Assembly (NCBI GenBank): GCA_020055645.1 | Contig: CM034546.1 | Coordinates: 25,048,001 to 25,112,000, forward strand | Length of the DNA: 64,000 nucleotides | Source of the DNA: Tomocerus qinae | Taxonomy: Eukaryota; Arthropoda; Collembola; Entomobryomorpha; Tomoceridae | Direction of reading: 5' to 3' | In this document: piece after piece, positions 44,223 through 55,446 of the stretch | Layout: each line of letters begins with the position of its first letter | How positions within the stretch are numbered: position 1 is the first letter of the stretch | Made by a program: the position numbers and the translations under genes | Notes under the pieces: model-generated | What the model saw: the letters and a program-made list of their open reading frames with translations, nothing else | Databases searched by the model: none | Told to the model about the DNA's origin: nothing

Positions 44223-45790
44223 GACGCACCTTGGTTTTCAGATTGTTGTATTTCTTCATTTTCAAATTGATGATGAGTGTCAGCTTGTTCAGAAGGCGAC
44301 CAAGTTTCACGGTCATCCTCTTTAGTAAGTGACATCATTACTCCTTGTGGGTTTGGACACTGAAATTCTGTATAGCCAAAGCCTTGGCATTTTCTGCATT
44401 TGGTGTCTGGATTTGCATAATTTTGTTGGCGTGAGGAAGAAGAGGAATGAGCACCTCGATTAGCGGAGTGTGCATTGCCTCGTCTGTAATTAGAATTATT
44501 ATGATTAGAATTATTATCGGATTTAGAATCATTATAATTATTAGAGCGATAGTTATTGCCACGATAATTATTATTATAAGATCTATTAGAATCGTAGCCT
44601 CGGGAGCCTCTATCGTAGCCTCTAGCTCCTCTGTCTTGACCTCTATTGGAGTTTCTGTCTGAGTTGGAGTGACTGTATTGGCCTCTGTACCCTCGATTGG
44701 AATTGTAGAATTGCCTCTCGGTTCCACGAAAATTGTTGGAGTTTTGTGAATTTTGATTGCTTTGATCTTTGCTTCGCTGTTCAGCTTCTTGTTTCCTAGC
44801 TGGAGGTAGGCCGGATTTGTAGCGATCTTCATCTTGGAGATTTTTTAATGCAAGTTTTCCATCAGTGATAAGTTCATCGGCGGAGAGATAATGTATATGG
44901 CTGACGGCTAGACGTAAACGTGGCGTCAGTCCATCTCTTGCTCGTTGTACAGACGTATCCATTGGTTCATTGGGATTGATTTGTTGAGCTAAGGTCACCA
45001 TGTCATAAACATAAGTCTCCAATGGCTCATTTGCTTGTTGTCTTCTAGTGTATAATTGTCGTTGTCTTTCTTGTCGGATGGCTGGGGAGTCGTATTTTTC
45101 ATTGAATAGTCTTCTGAATTCGTCCCAGGTTCCTATTTGATGCTTAACCAAATCATACCATTGTTTATTCTCCTTGGCTAAGATACTGGGTATTAGGTTG
45201 AACCATCTGCGTGGATCGTAGTGTTGAGCTCTAAAGTAAGTCTCCACGTCGTCCAAGTAATGGTTGGCTGTAGAAGTCTTCGGATTGTAATGAGGTATTC
45301 TGAGATTAGGATTTGGTGCATTTACGATAATTTGTGGGTCTTGACGCAAATGCTGAGCTTGATTAGGTAAATTCAGTAATTGATGATTAGGTAGATTTTG
45401 ATTTACTTGTGCTTGAGGATTTGCATGGTGTTCTGGTTGACCAACATTACGGTCAACTTGATTTTGCTGCATGGCATTCTGTAAAAATTGAATAAGCAAA
45501 TGTCTTCGTTCTTCAGGAATGAGTTCTGCAATTTCGGCAGGTAATTCAGGTAAGTTGTTAGCCATTTCAGAATGATCAGAGATACTATGAAAATTAGATT
45601 GATTAGAATGTATACTGATAGTGCTAGCTAAATCTATTTGGTTGGCGTCGTCTTCGGAAAAATTGTCTGGCTGTTGGATATTAGGTAAAATGTCTGGCTG
45701 ATTTGTAGCTACTGCTTCGATAACATTAATTATGTGTTGCTCTCTAATTCTAACTTCGTCGCGTCTTTGTACTCTGTTATTTCTATCCAT
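44174..45790 (-). CDS. gag: Gag protein
   Basis: 538 aa from the ATG at 45790. The middle part (about 165-320: WFNLIPSILAKENKQWYDLV, then FRRLFNEKYDSP and PLETYVYDMVTLAQQI) is the retrotransposon gag capsid-like domain. It is followed by a low-complexity Asn/Arg/Gly/Tyr-rich stretch (GYDRGSRGYDSNRSYNNNYR) and one zinc knuckle CRKCQGFGYTEFQC. In that knuckle the position of the usual His is Tyr (C-x2-C-x4-Y-x4-C), an oddity. The N-terminal 160 residues are Gln/Asn-rich. Gag forms the particle and binds RNA. The gene ends inside the pol overlap. Confidence 0.92.
   Translation of the reverse strand: MDRNNRVQRRDEVRIREQHIINVIEAVATNQPDILPNIQQPDNFSEDDANQIDLASTISIHSNQSNFHSISDHSEMANNLPELPAEIAELIPEERRHLLIQFLQNAMQQNQVDRNVGQPEHHANPQAQVNQNLPNHQLLNLPNQAQHLRQDPQIIVNAPNPNLRIPHYNPKTSTANHYLDDVETYFRAQHYDPRRWFNLIPSILAKENKQWYDLVKHQIGTWDEFRRLFNEKYDSPAIRQERQRQLYTRRQQANEPLETYVYDMVTLAQQINPNEPMDTSVQRARDGLTPRLRLAVSHIHYLSADELITDGKLALKNLQDEDRYKSGLPPARKQEAEQRSKDQSNQNSQNSNNFRGTERQFYNSNRGYRGQYSHSNSDRNSNRGQDRGARGYDRGSRGYDSNRSYNNNYRGNNYRSNNYNDSKSDNNSNHNNSNYRRGNAHSANRGAHSSSSSRQQNYANPDTKCRKCQGFGYTEFQCPNPQGVMMSLTKEDDRETWSPSEQADTHHQFENEEIQQSENQGASCSHSLNNQGREAKRY
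44204..44210 (-). promoter_or_regulatory. -1 ribosomal frameshift site (gag-pol)
   Basis: On the minus strand the heptamer T TTA AAC lies in gag phase exactly as required (X XXY YYZ). Slipping back by one base enters the pol frame, and the observed frame relation of gag and pol is -1. The gag stop lies about 30 nt further on. A downstream stimulating structure was not evaluated. Confidence 0.85.
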
Positions 45791-46809
45791 ACAAATTACC
45801 TTTAAAATAATGTTAATCTAAAAGGTAATGATAGAGAAAAATATTCAGGAGTCTGTCTGTCGGTTGATAACGAACAAGGTTAGAACCAAAAATGTTAACA
45901 AAAAGTACAAAAGTATATTAGAGAGAGTTCTATAATAGTTTAAGGTAATTGAGCAAATAGGATAGGTAATTACGCATCCAAAGACATCATCAGCATAAAC
46001 AGCTAGTGTTAGTGTATGTAATTTAAAAGTGATACACGTGAACGTACCAGAGTCTTGAAAGGTAATTGTAGGTATGTAAATTGTTGGTCGGTAGAAGAAA
46101 GGAATGTAGTATGTCCTTGACCCGTTAGACATTGAAGGAGCAAGGCGAGCTAATATGGATGACCAACGTTACGGTCACCCTTAGCCGCAATGCTATGACG
46201 TAGCAGTATCTGAAACTTTCAGTGAAAAGTAATTTTAATTTTTTGTTTCAGGTACTGCAATAATTTTGAAGTTAGTTTTGTAGATTTACTGAGAAAAATC
46301 TGTAGCCGTTGATGCTACAGTGGAAAAGGAGACTGGAAAAAGGAGGAGTATTTTGAAGGAATGCTCTGGAGTTAAAAGAGTTTTCAAGAGTTGAGCATAT
46401 AATATGCTCAAAATAGGTGGCAGGTAAGTTTTTAGGATAGACTTTTATGAATCCGTAACAAATGAAATTAGGATTAATGATGTCGATAGGAGAGATAGGA
46501 TTCATGTTTTAAAATGTTGACATAATTTTATAGCTTACGTTTAGGCAATGTAGATAGTATTTTGATGTAGATAGTATAGAATGGATGTTTCTTGTGTGTT
46601 GTAGTGCCGGGTTTGGTATAGGAAGGTGATGACCAACTATTACGGTCAACTTCGTATATACCAACCGGTTGGATGACGTCACAGCTGTATTTTGCAGAAA
46701 ATTTTATCCTTTGCAGTGCCGTCTTTTTGGTTGTATTATTATTACTTGCTCGTTTGTACCGTTGGCACTAGACTCAAAGAAAAATAGCAATTAGTAGTTG
46801 AGCGCCATA
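45791..46809 (-). other. 5' untranslated leader of the gypsy element
   Basis: About one kilobase between the 5' LTR and gag. It contains two of three copies of the GACCAACNNTTACGGTCA-like motif (near 46160 and 46630; the third is in gag near 45440). TGGCGCTCAAC at 46807-46797 (minus strand) follows the LTR by two bases and is the likely tRNA primer site. Short open frames here have no features. Confidence 0.65.
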
Positions 46810-47335
46810 TATCACAGGAGTGATATGTATCATACGTATATTAAAGGAGAATAGTATGAATCAATGCCAATATTAAATTAGTTTGATAAATGAAACTCTG
46901 TTTTGCTATTATATTAAAATGGATTCGGAGTGTGGTTCCTCGCCTTACTATATTCGATGTGATGTCTCGTGCCAGGTATTCAATGCTGCATACGTTTTCC
47001 AATTGTTGTGTTGTTACGAAATATTTATTGTATTCACCAAATTGATACAATACTAATCAAAACTCGTATTATGAATGTATTATGAAGAATCAGTACTCAA
47101 AGAAAATTAAGTTATCGAAAGGTAAATTGTGAATGTCCATGAGAGTCCAGTAGAGGAGATTTGGAGCTAGTGTCCGTTGAGCCGATCAAATGCGCACTGC
47201 TGTGTCTCGTAGTTCTGTCTTGCCTTTTTCCCTTCCTCCGCATAGAGTTGCTATTCGAATTCGGTGGGGCTTGCTTCGCTTGGGTAAGCTTTCTGGCAGT
47301 ACATGTTTTAGTCGAGCGAGCCTGAGTGTGTAATA
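46810..47335 (-). repeat. 5' LTR of the gypsy element
   Basis: 526 bp, matching the 3' LTR throughout by eye. It should hold the promoter for minus-strand transcription. Followed by the right target copy AATG (47336-47339). Confidence 0.93.
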
Positions 47336-47339
47336 AATG

Positions 47340-48230
47340 TAATGCAGACTTGGCTGTTGGTTCTCTTTATAAGCAAATGCTTTTATCATTGACTCGTCGG
47401 TCATAATCCTTTCTCTACAGCATAGTGCCCACTTTCAACTTCTTCAAAAAATACTTTCTCGCTATTTCTCAAGCACTCTTCTTCTTCAATATTGCTACGC
47501 ACCGTTTTTCGACACTTGTATTCCACATTCTCTGCCACTGCTTTACTATTCTCCGCTCAATTACCTTACCAATAACAATTATGCCCGAAAGACAGTATAT
47601 AGATTACAAAAGTTTGTAATCTCTATACTTGTTTATTTGTTATTATTAGTATTTGTTATTACAAAAGCGCTTCCAAAGAAAATCCATCGGTCAGTTTAGG
47701 ATTTGTTATTGTAACTTGAGATTTGCCTCATTAGTTATAATGATGTAGACACCTGGTCAGCATCTTTTCTCGTATTTCACTGTCGTGCTACTTACAAAGG
47801 CAACTGACCGGACTCGAGAAAGTATTTCTATAAGTATCATTGTAGAGATTTTGTCTTTAGCCTCATTGTTCCATTCCTACATCAATAAAAATTGTCCAAC
47901 TAGATGGTATCTGGTTTTGAGGCAAATATATTTCTGATGTGTTTTATAGGGCTTATTACCATGTTTAGCCAGTGTCTAAGAATAAGAACGATGGACATAA
48001 ATGAATTCAGACAAAAATGTTATTCCAACAATATTGTTCTAATGAAGGCTTCGCAGAATCATAATGATATTATTATTATATGCATATATAAATTGACTTG
48101 GTTTTGTGTTGCTCAAAAAAAGCCAGTAATAATAATCGAAACAATTTAAAACTCATTTTATTTTCATTCTTAACAGAATATCTCTTTATTTAGATACCGG
48201 ACGAAAACAGTTGTAACTGTTATGACAATA
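47340..48230 (+). repeat. Host long repeat, copy 6, right part
   Basis: Resumes with GTAATGCAGACTTGGCTGTTGG after the retrotransposon and reaches the TTTAGATACCGGACG landmark at 48189. It is shorter than copy 2b, with an internal deletion near 47570-47640. No gene seen. Confidence 0.75.
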
Positions 48231-49560
48231 CAAATATTAGGCTTCAGAGGTAGGAATGGTTGGGTTACTGCCGCTAATTACAATTTAATCTATATAACAT
48301 ACTTCGATTCAAAGTTTGTGTAAATAACAAAAGATTGTAAAATCAGTAAAGCAAGATCTTCAGTAAGACATTTTGTTAATGAAATAAGTTAAGCAAACAA
48401 AATATCCTAGTGCGTTGTTGCAATATGGTATATCAATAAGTTACATTTTTTAAATATCGTAATTAAAGAGAAATAGGGTTATATTTGATTTGATTTACAG
48501 TATATTCACATTTTTGTTAGTACATCTAATTGTTTTAAGGTACAATTTTGTAAAGTAAGGAAACATAAACACACGGAAGATTAACTTGGTTTTTGATGAG
48601 TTATTAGTTGTCTATTTTAGATGACTGTGAAAGCATCATGGAGGATATAGAGTTTGGCGAATGCAACATAGCTGGGGATATTGTCTCAACGCATCTATAA
48701 CAAGAAATCAGTACAGATGTGTCGTGACAATAACCTAGCAGTGTTTATTGTTGTAACTACTGTTGTAACTGAGTTGGAGGCTGTGAATGATGAACGTGGC
48801 ACTAATTGGAGTAGAGAACGTACTTATTCACGGATGAGTAGTAATCACAGTTTTTTAACTGTGGAGTACATGTTGTTTCTTAGAGCCGTAGATGGCTGTT
48901 GGAGGTCGAGAAGTGAGTTGTTCCAATTGTCGACTTTTGCTGTAAAATATCACGTCTATGCTGGTTAAGCAAAGGTCACACGTCTTAGCCCCACCAACAT
49001 AAACGTCATATTTATTACAGCTAAAATAAATGTATGTCTTCCTGTCTCCTTGTCTTCATCTCAAAGAAGCTTTAGTAAGAGTGAAGTCTGAAGTGAAAGT
49101 AAGAGAAATGTAGGAATGAGAAGGAGCAGCTTGAGCAAGTAGAATTGCAATATGTCATTTAACGTAATACACACTTGAATAATGATGGTTCTGTGTGTAG
49201 GGCCGATGCTTTTAGCTTTTTGGCTTGTCGATCGTAACTTTCTTCTACAGCGCAAGGCCCCACTCTCAATACCTTGATGCAAACACAATTTCCTTAGTCT
49301 TTTTCGGGCTTTCTTCGTCTCCATTAACGCTACTCTCTGTTTTTTTACTGTTTCCTTCTCCCACTCTCTGCAACTGCTCTAGCTTGTAATTTGTTATTTC
49401 ATCTGACGGGGCCGAGGTCCGATTATTATCTGGATGTTCATATATATACATTCTACTACTACAATCTTAGAATATGCTTATACTACATAAAAATGTCCAC
49501 TCTATCCTCTCTTCTCTCCCTAATCCAAATCTACTATGGAAGAAACTGTAAAACTTGGGT
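48231..49560 (+). repeat. Host long repeat, copy 7
   Basis: Carries the hairpin at 48664-48743, the TGTCGACTTTTGCTGTAAAA block near 48928 and the CTACTATGGAAGAAACTGTAA block near 49531. Similarity to the unit fades after about 49560. No gene seen. Confidence 0.7.
48664..48743 (+). other. Repeat-borne hairpin, copy 7
   Basis: Stem TATTGTC/GACAATA and CGCATCT/AGATGTG (one G-U) around the loop AAGAAATCA. Confidence 0.6.
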
Positions 49561-51495
49561 ATACTCTCCTCTATTCTATCATTGTCTCTATGTGTTACAT
49601 AATATGTATATGTATAGCTATATGGCAAATACAAGGAAGAGGAAAAGAACACATCCCAGGTAGGACCTGCTCTTGTAAGTTACGGTCAAGCACAGAATGG
49701 GTGAGAAGTCAGTCAACAACAAACTAATGATAGCAGATTTTTACACAATTTATTTTATGTTGCTCGCAGTGGTCTCAGTACAGTAAGATGGGGTCTCGAT
49801 TCACAAGGGGAAATTCTTTTTGACTAATATCAGCTGCACACAACCTGGCTAGAGAAAGCATAAATCCCTATAGAATTTGAAATTCGTTTTATATTTATTC
49901 GCATCTAGTCCAGTTGCATGGCAAGGTACTCATCTCTATATTATAATCGTAGACTTGATTACGCAATGAATTCACCTATGTATGTATGTGTGTATGTCTT
50001 CTTGGTAGGACGATTGTATAAGTAAAATGCATAAAATGAAGTATACGCTCTGGGTTAGTATAATTAGTATTAGCATATTTTGAAATTCAACCAAAATGTT
50101 AACACGTTAATCTTCCGAAATTGAATAGCAAACTGGTGGCTAAGTAGTAAATTAAAATTGTAAGCTTTTAAATAATTGAATTCATAGTGTTTGTAAAAGG
50201 GGAATGATGTGTTTTTATTTTTAATAGCAATAACTCTGCAACTTTATATTTTATACGCTGTTTACATTACTATTAGATTAGATTTAAGCTATTAACTATT
50301 TTTAATTTTGTGCAATTGAAACTTCGCTTCACATTTTTATTATTTCCCTTGTTAAAACTTGTCTCCCTTGCATGTAAGCACTTTAAGATTAAACAGATTT
50401 TTGCATTAATTTTTGTACATTATCTTAACAATAATGATAAGTTACACCCATATTCCCCCACAATCCTTTTGTTGCCCTCATTGTTTACTATTGGTCTTAT
50501 TATAATATGCAGCAGTTTTAAAAACATGATTTTTAAGTAGTAACATTTAAAATTTTTATTTGTATATAGTCCATGTTTTTTTTATTATTATCACATTAAA
50601 CAAAGTATAAAATATAATACTTGAAATTAGACATTATATGATTAAATCGGCTTAATTATGACCATATCTTCCGAGGGATGCATTATTAATCACCTCTTCC
50701 GTGGTAATTAAAAGCAAATGGGATAGATTTCTTCATGCAGTTTGAAATTATGTTTAAAATGTATGCAATTAAATAAATTTTCCTTCGAGCAAGATTCAAA
50801 ACAACTAGTATAAACTGGATAGTGTAGACATCTTAAACACACGTAACACTTTTTTCCCATTTGCATCCTCTTATACGGATACAATTAAATCGTAACAATA
50901 TAATACACTTTTGTATACTGTAATGGACTACTTTAATTAAAACGTTTATTTCCTTTTTTCGATATTATTATAGAAATTAAAATACAGGGCATATTGTATT
51001 GGTATTTAGTCAGCGATACAGAGGTCTTGAACGTTGTTGATGTTAATTCTCTACAATTCGTACATAGAGAAACAACTCCTCCGGAAAATTTCTGACAATT
51101 CTTAATTACCCATGTACTGCTCCGCTACACGTCATTAGCAATTCCCTAGCATACTACAGCCTCAGCATCACATGATATGACGTAAGTGTAGCAATGCATT
51201 GGGAAGGGGAGTTTTCCTCCTTATCCCTGGAACTCAGAATGATTTTTTAAAAAAGGCTTAGTTTACGTTTTCCTTGCATTTCATAATATATTATAATGTG
51301 CATAATATCAAATTTAAGCACCTAATTGTGTTTTTAACGTTTTTTTTACACTATTTAGAAAAGTTTATTCTAGACCATGTTTTGCTTATAGTATTTAGGA
51401 TGTATTTGGAGCAATATTTTGTATAATTTTAGTGTTAGAGTTAACCTAATTTTCTCTCTTAACTACAACACTCTCTCCTTCCTCAGTATCTATTT
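49561..51495. other. AT-rich intergenic DNA, no gene seen
   Basis: No host-repeat blocks and no recognisable coding region. Short open frames have no domain features. It includes TATGTATGTGTGTATG simple sequence near 49981. It is the 3' flank of the chemoreceptor gene. Confidence 0.45.
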
Positions 51496-54400
51496 TTATG
51501 TAATGGTCATCAGTAAGGTGACCAAAGTATTAATTAAACAGTCGTAGAAATCAAATATTCTTTCATATTTGACTGATTTAATCGGTCCAACTCGAATTCC
51601 GTATGGCCGTGTAGCTCGAAGCATCTTTCTTCTGTATTTACTTCCATCAATTTTCAAAGATGATTCCATATGTGCCCTCAGTTCAAAGGAATTTTTCCAG
51701 CAGATTGAAAATCCAATCAACAGGGCTGTGAGTCCATTCAGACATATAAACAGTGTACAAGGATACACTGCATAAGTCACCCAATTAAGTGTTTCGTAGA
51801 AACGAATAGAACAGAATGCTCCCAGTAAAGAATAAAACGAATACGAAATAACAAATGTTGGAGTATACATAGGAACAAAGCTACTATTGAAAAACATGTT
51901 CAATATCCACAGCTTGTTATAGTCCGATACTTTTTGCTCAAAATCGCTTTCATTCGTCCTGTAAGTAATTTACATACAACATTTAAATTTATTTATTTAT
52001 TACGGCACTGGTTTCGATTAGCATTATATTAATGTGCCATATGTCTACTTTTCTGTAATTAAAATAAATAAATTGTGTTTTCTAAATTAAATAAGTAAAA
52101 AGCACTGATATTAAGAATTATCGGAATTTTAATTTCAGCTATTTCATACGCCTATCTTTTCTTCCTGCCACACCAGGTGTTTTGATTTATTAGTATACCT
52201 ATTATATATACTGCCAAGGCCGCAGGCAGAAACATGTTGGGGGGGCGACAATATATAAGTGGAGAAATATACCATTTTCAGGGCCGGGAAATTGGGGGGG
52301 GGGGGGCAACCGGGGCGACGGCACCGGGCATCAAGCTGAGGGGGGCAGCAAAATAAAAGAAAAATAATATTTTTTTGTCATGTGACCGATCTGTTAGTAT
52401 TCCAAAGAAACTATATTCACAAAAGACCTGTTGTGTTTATTTAATACTAGTGAACCCAGCTAAGGGGCGAACCTAGCACTCAAGAGAAATTCAGCAGGCC
52501 ACCCAATACAGTGATAAAAACAATTCCGAAAAAATTGTCGCTATTTTCCTTAGTTTATAATATTAAATTTGAAAATACAGTAATTTAAATATACTTTTAT
52601 TTTCTACAGCGGTTAGAAAAATTAACTGCAGTTCCAACTTCCTAATAAAAAGGAATTTACTAAACCACAACAATAACTGTAGCATCAAATACGGGGGACA
52701 ATGGAAGACTCCATTTTTAATAAACAGCTCAAAAAGTTACCAAAAGGCTTCCATTTAAAATCAGAAAAATAAGATTCCCTCCATTTTTAGGAAAAACGTA
52801 CAAATCCCATGAGTACAACTTTCGAATAAATATTTTTAAAGGATAAATAGTGGCATTCATTACTGTTATTTAATGCTACAAAAAGGTGTGCAAATTGACA
52901 CAAAGGAATCAAGGGGGTAATAAAAAGTAAAACCAGCTCTACTAAAGATAGATGCTAAATAAGTTTGTCGATATAGCAGAACCAATTTGAGTTTTAATAA
53001 AACCAATACGCGTGCACATTACGATCATTACAAACTGTTCCCTTTCGCCAATCATTTCCATCACAAAATAAACTTCTTATGTAAATTTTTATTATTATTT
53101 TGATGTTATAATAATATATACCCCCAGTACCATTGCTGAATTTTAAATGATTATGCATAATAACATTGTCTAATTTCGAAATCAGATAATGTTTACTCAT
53201 ATTGGACTTCCTTGTTTTATGAAACATGCATTGTATACGCGCATGTGCATTGCAACAAAATGCCGCATTGTCCATGGCATAGATAGATACATAGATACAT
53301 GCGACATAGGAATAAATAATTTTATTATATAGAGATGCATTTTTATATTATTTACCTAACGTAAAATCGACTTTTCTAAAAATCCTAAAATCGATTTACT
53401 GGTAATAATCACATCAGACTATTTCTTCAAAGTGAGTCTAAAATATTAGATATTTTTGCGCATTAGAAATCTGCCTATCCATTCACCATTTAGTTAAATT
53501 TAAAATTTTCTTCTAATAACCTACTGTTTTAATTAGTAAGTGAAGCTAATAAAGTTTATCAATTCTGATATTTGGTTTTATGAATTAATTAGTATTTTTT
53601 TCAAAAGTTTCTTATGCTATGAGCAAATATATATTTTAACATTTCATTAATTAAAAAAATGAAACAAAAACAATTTAATTAGCATTGTATGATTCCGAGT
53701 TTGAAAATAATCCTCAAACGTAAGCACTTGGCTTATAATCCTCAATTAATAACAAAATTAGGGATATCATCTTCCTTCCAAGCCGTCTCCCCAAGTCCAA
53801 AATGTAACCCCGTTGGACGACCATGGTAAGTTGCCAATAGTTACAGTGCTATTTCCATACAGAAAAGTTGACCCTAGGTTGTACTAAGGTCAAGTTTTAG
53901 ACTATGTTGTGATACCGGGTTAGAAGTACCCTCTGACTCGCCATTATGCATAATGCCATAACCGTGTCAATGTCTTGACCCAAACCGTCCGTCTGAACCC
54001 AAACTGTTTCAACCCAAACCGTCTCAATTCAAACTGTTTTAAGCCAAACCTTCTCAATCCAACCAGCATCTATTCCAGAGACGCATTGAGGTATGGGCTT
54101 CACGGGCTTTTGCAAATAGCAAAAAATCAAGATCGTTGGTTTTCAATTTTTTTAGGCTATTTTTGACTCATTTTCGTCAAAAAATACCAAAAATTTTCGC
54201 GCTACGCGCGAATATATACATTTTTGATATCTAAATTAAATGTTAGCCCATCCCCGAAACCCAATCCTGTAAACATTCTTGACGAACGCAAACCGCACGA
54301 AAAGTCTCATTTAATCTTCTCAGTCTTAAGTCTTATAGTATGAGCTTTAAATTTGGCTTTCTATTACTTACCCTATTTTAGTACAATTATGTGCCACAAT

Positions 54401-55446
54401 AATAATTTTTCCCCGTAATTAAATTCTAGAATGTCTTTAAAGTTAGTATAAAGTGGGCATCAAAAAAGCATTTACCCGGTCAGCATGAAAACGTCACCGG
54501 CCCTGACCATTTTCGCGCGAAGGGTTTGGGTTAACGAACAAAAATTCCTTTCTTTTCTTCAATTTCAGGGAGAGCAAAGCCTCCTCCTCGCTGCGATGGC
54601 TCTGAATACTGCTTAAATGTACTATTAATACTTCCGAATCAGTGACTTACTTAATGCGATGTAGAAAATGGGTGTCCCGGAGAATGTATATTAGCATGCA
54701 CAATAGTTGTATGAAAGTCGAACAAATTGCGACCAAACTGGGGATTGTTTGGTACACAAGTAGAAAGGGTTTTAATAATTCGTTACTGCCATCTGGGGGA
54801 AGAATGTGTGCCATGAGGTGTTTACCAGGAAGCATGGCAATGGTTAGAATGATAAAGGTGGACAATACAGCAAAAGTTGGAAACATCCATTTTGACAAAA
54901 ACTTCTCCAATCGGCTGTATTTTGCCATTTCTTCGCCTTTAAAAAATAAGATAATATAATTAATTACAATATTTAAAACTCAAAATACAAGACATCATCG
55001 TTTCAATACATCTTACGCTTGGATTTGAAGATGGCGGATGCTATAGAGTTCATCATGTAGACGAGCTCTTTCTGTTTCAGCTGTGCATTAAGCAAAGACA
55101 TGATAAATATGGAGTAGCCAAATAAACAGATCAGGATTATAGTAATTTCCGTAATGATCATGTCTGGGTTTCTTAGTTCAGTTATCAGGCGATAAAGTTC
55201 ATAGCCCAATAAAGATGCAATGATGATCGTGTTGAATTTTATTAATGGGGATTCAGCAATGCTAAATTTTTCTTTCTTGTTGTCCCAAATAAATGTCAGA
55301 ACCCCGAAGTAATATACTAAATTAATGTACATCCCAACCCAGTGAAAAATCACTTTTGATTTTAAACTGCTCTTCGGTGTCGCACCCACAGAATTTAAAT
55401 TTAAACGGTATTTAAACGATTTTAATAATACATCCATTTTTTCCAT
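51496..55446 (-). CDS. Seven-transmembrane chemoreceptor (gustatory/odorant receptor type), three exons
   Basis: Minus strand exons 55446-55017, 54936-54651 and 51958-51496 have consensus borders (GTAAGA, GTAAGT donors) and keep one frame of 392 aa; introns are 80 and 2,692 nt. Seven hydrophobic segments are visible: three in exon 1 (such as WVGMYINLVYYFGVLTFIW), two in exon 2 (FPTFAVLSTFIILTIAML; LVAICSTFIQLLCMLIYIL) and two in exon 3 (VISYSFYSLLGAFC; LFICLNGLTALLIGFSICW). Length, seven helices and a C terminus after the last helix with PYGIRVGPIKSVKY and FDFYDCLINTLVTLLM are typical of arthropod chemoreceptors, ligand-gated channels of sensory neurons. I cannot tell the gustatory from the odorant branch. 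The TYhQS motif of many gustatory receptors is not seen. Confidence 0.75.
52220..52350. repeat. G-rich intronic insert
   Basis: GGGGGGG, a run of about 14 G near 52293-52306, and GAGGGGGGCAGC stand out in otherwise AT-rich intron DNA. The words GGGGCGACGGCACCGGGC are also base-unlike. This may be part of an interspersed repeat; nothing coding. Confidence 0.5.
53115..53335 (+). mobile_element. Short interspersed element, copy B
   Basis: Related to 30520-30735 (see there). It lies in the long intron of the chemoreceptor gene and ends in GATAGATACATAGATAC. Confidence 0.6.
53975..54065 (+). repeat. Degenerate 16-bp tandem repeat
   Basis: Units like AACCCAAACCGTCTCA repeat about six times with decay. 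Lies in the chemoreceptor intron. Confidence 0.8.

Larger units (their letters stand above)
38655..47335 (-). mobile_element. Ty3/gypsy LTR retrotransposon with a third ORF
   Basis: An 8,681-bp element on the minus strand: 526-bp LTRs at both ends, AATG target duplication (38651-38654 and 47336-47339), gag, pol in the order protease-RT-RNase H-integrase (Ty3/gypsy order), and an extra coding region between pol and the 3' LTR. No difference between the LTRs was seen by eye, and gag and pol are open, so the insertion is recent. It sits inside host repeat copy 6. Confidence 0.95.

Noticed and set aside
41950-44662. Plus-strand frames of 62-71 codons within gag and pol
   Set aside because: Antisense shadows of the retrotransposon genes.
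44338-44832. 164-codon minus-strand frame rich in Ile
   Set aside because: Overlaps gag in another frame over its low-complexity Asn/Arg stretch; composition explains it.
47186-47404. 72-codon frame running from the LTR into the host repeat
   Set aside because: Chance join at the insertion border.
53975-54166. 63-codon frame with Asn/Pro repeats
   Set aside because: A reading of the 16-bp tandem repeat; lies in an intron.
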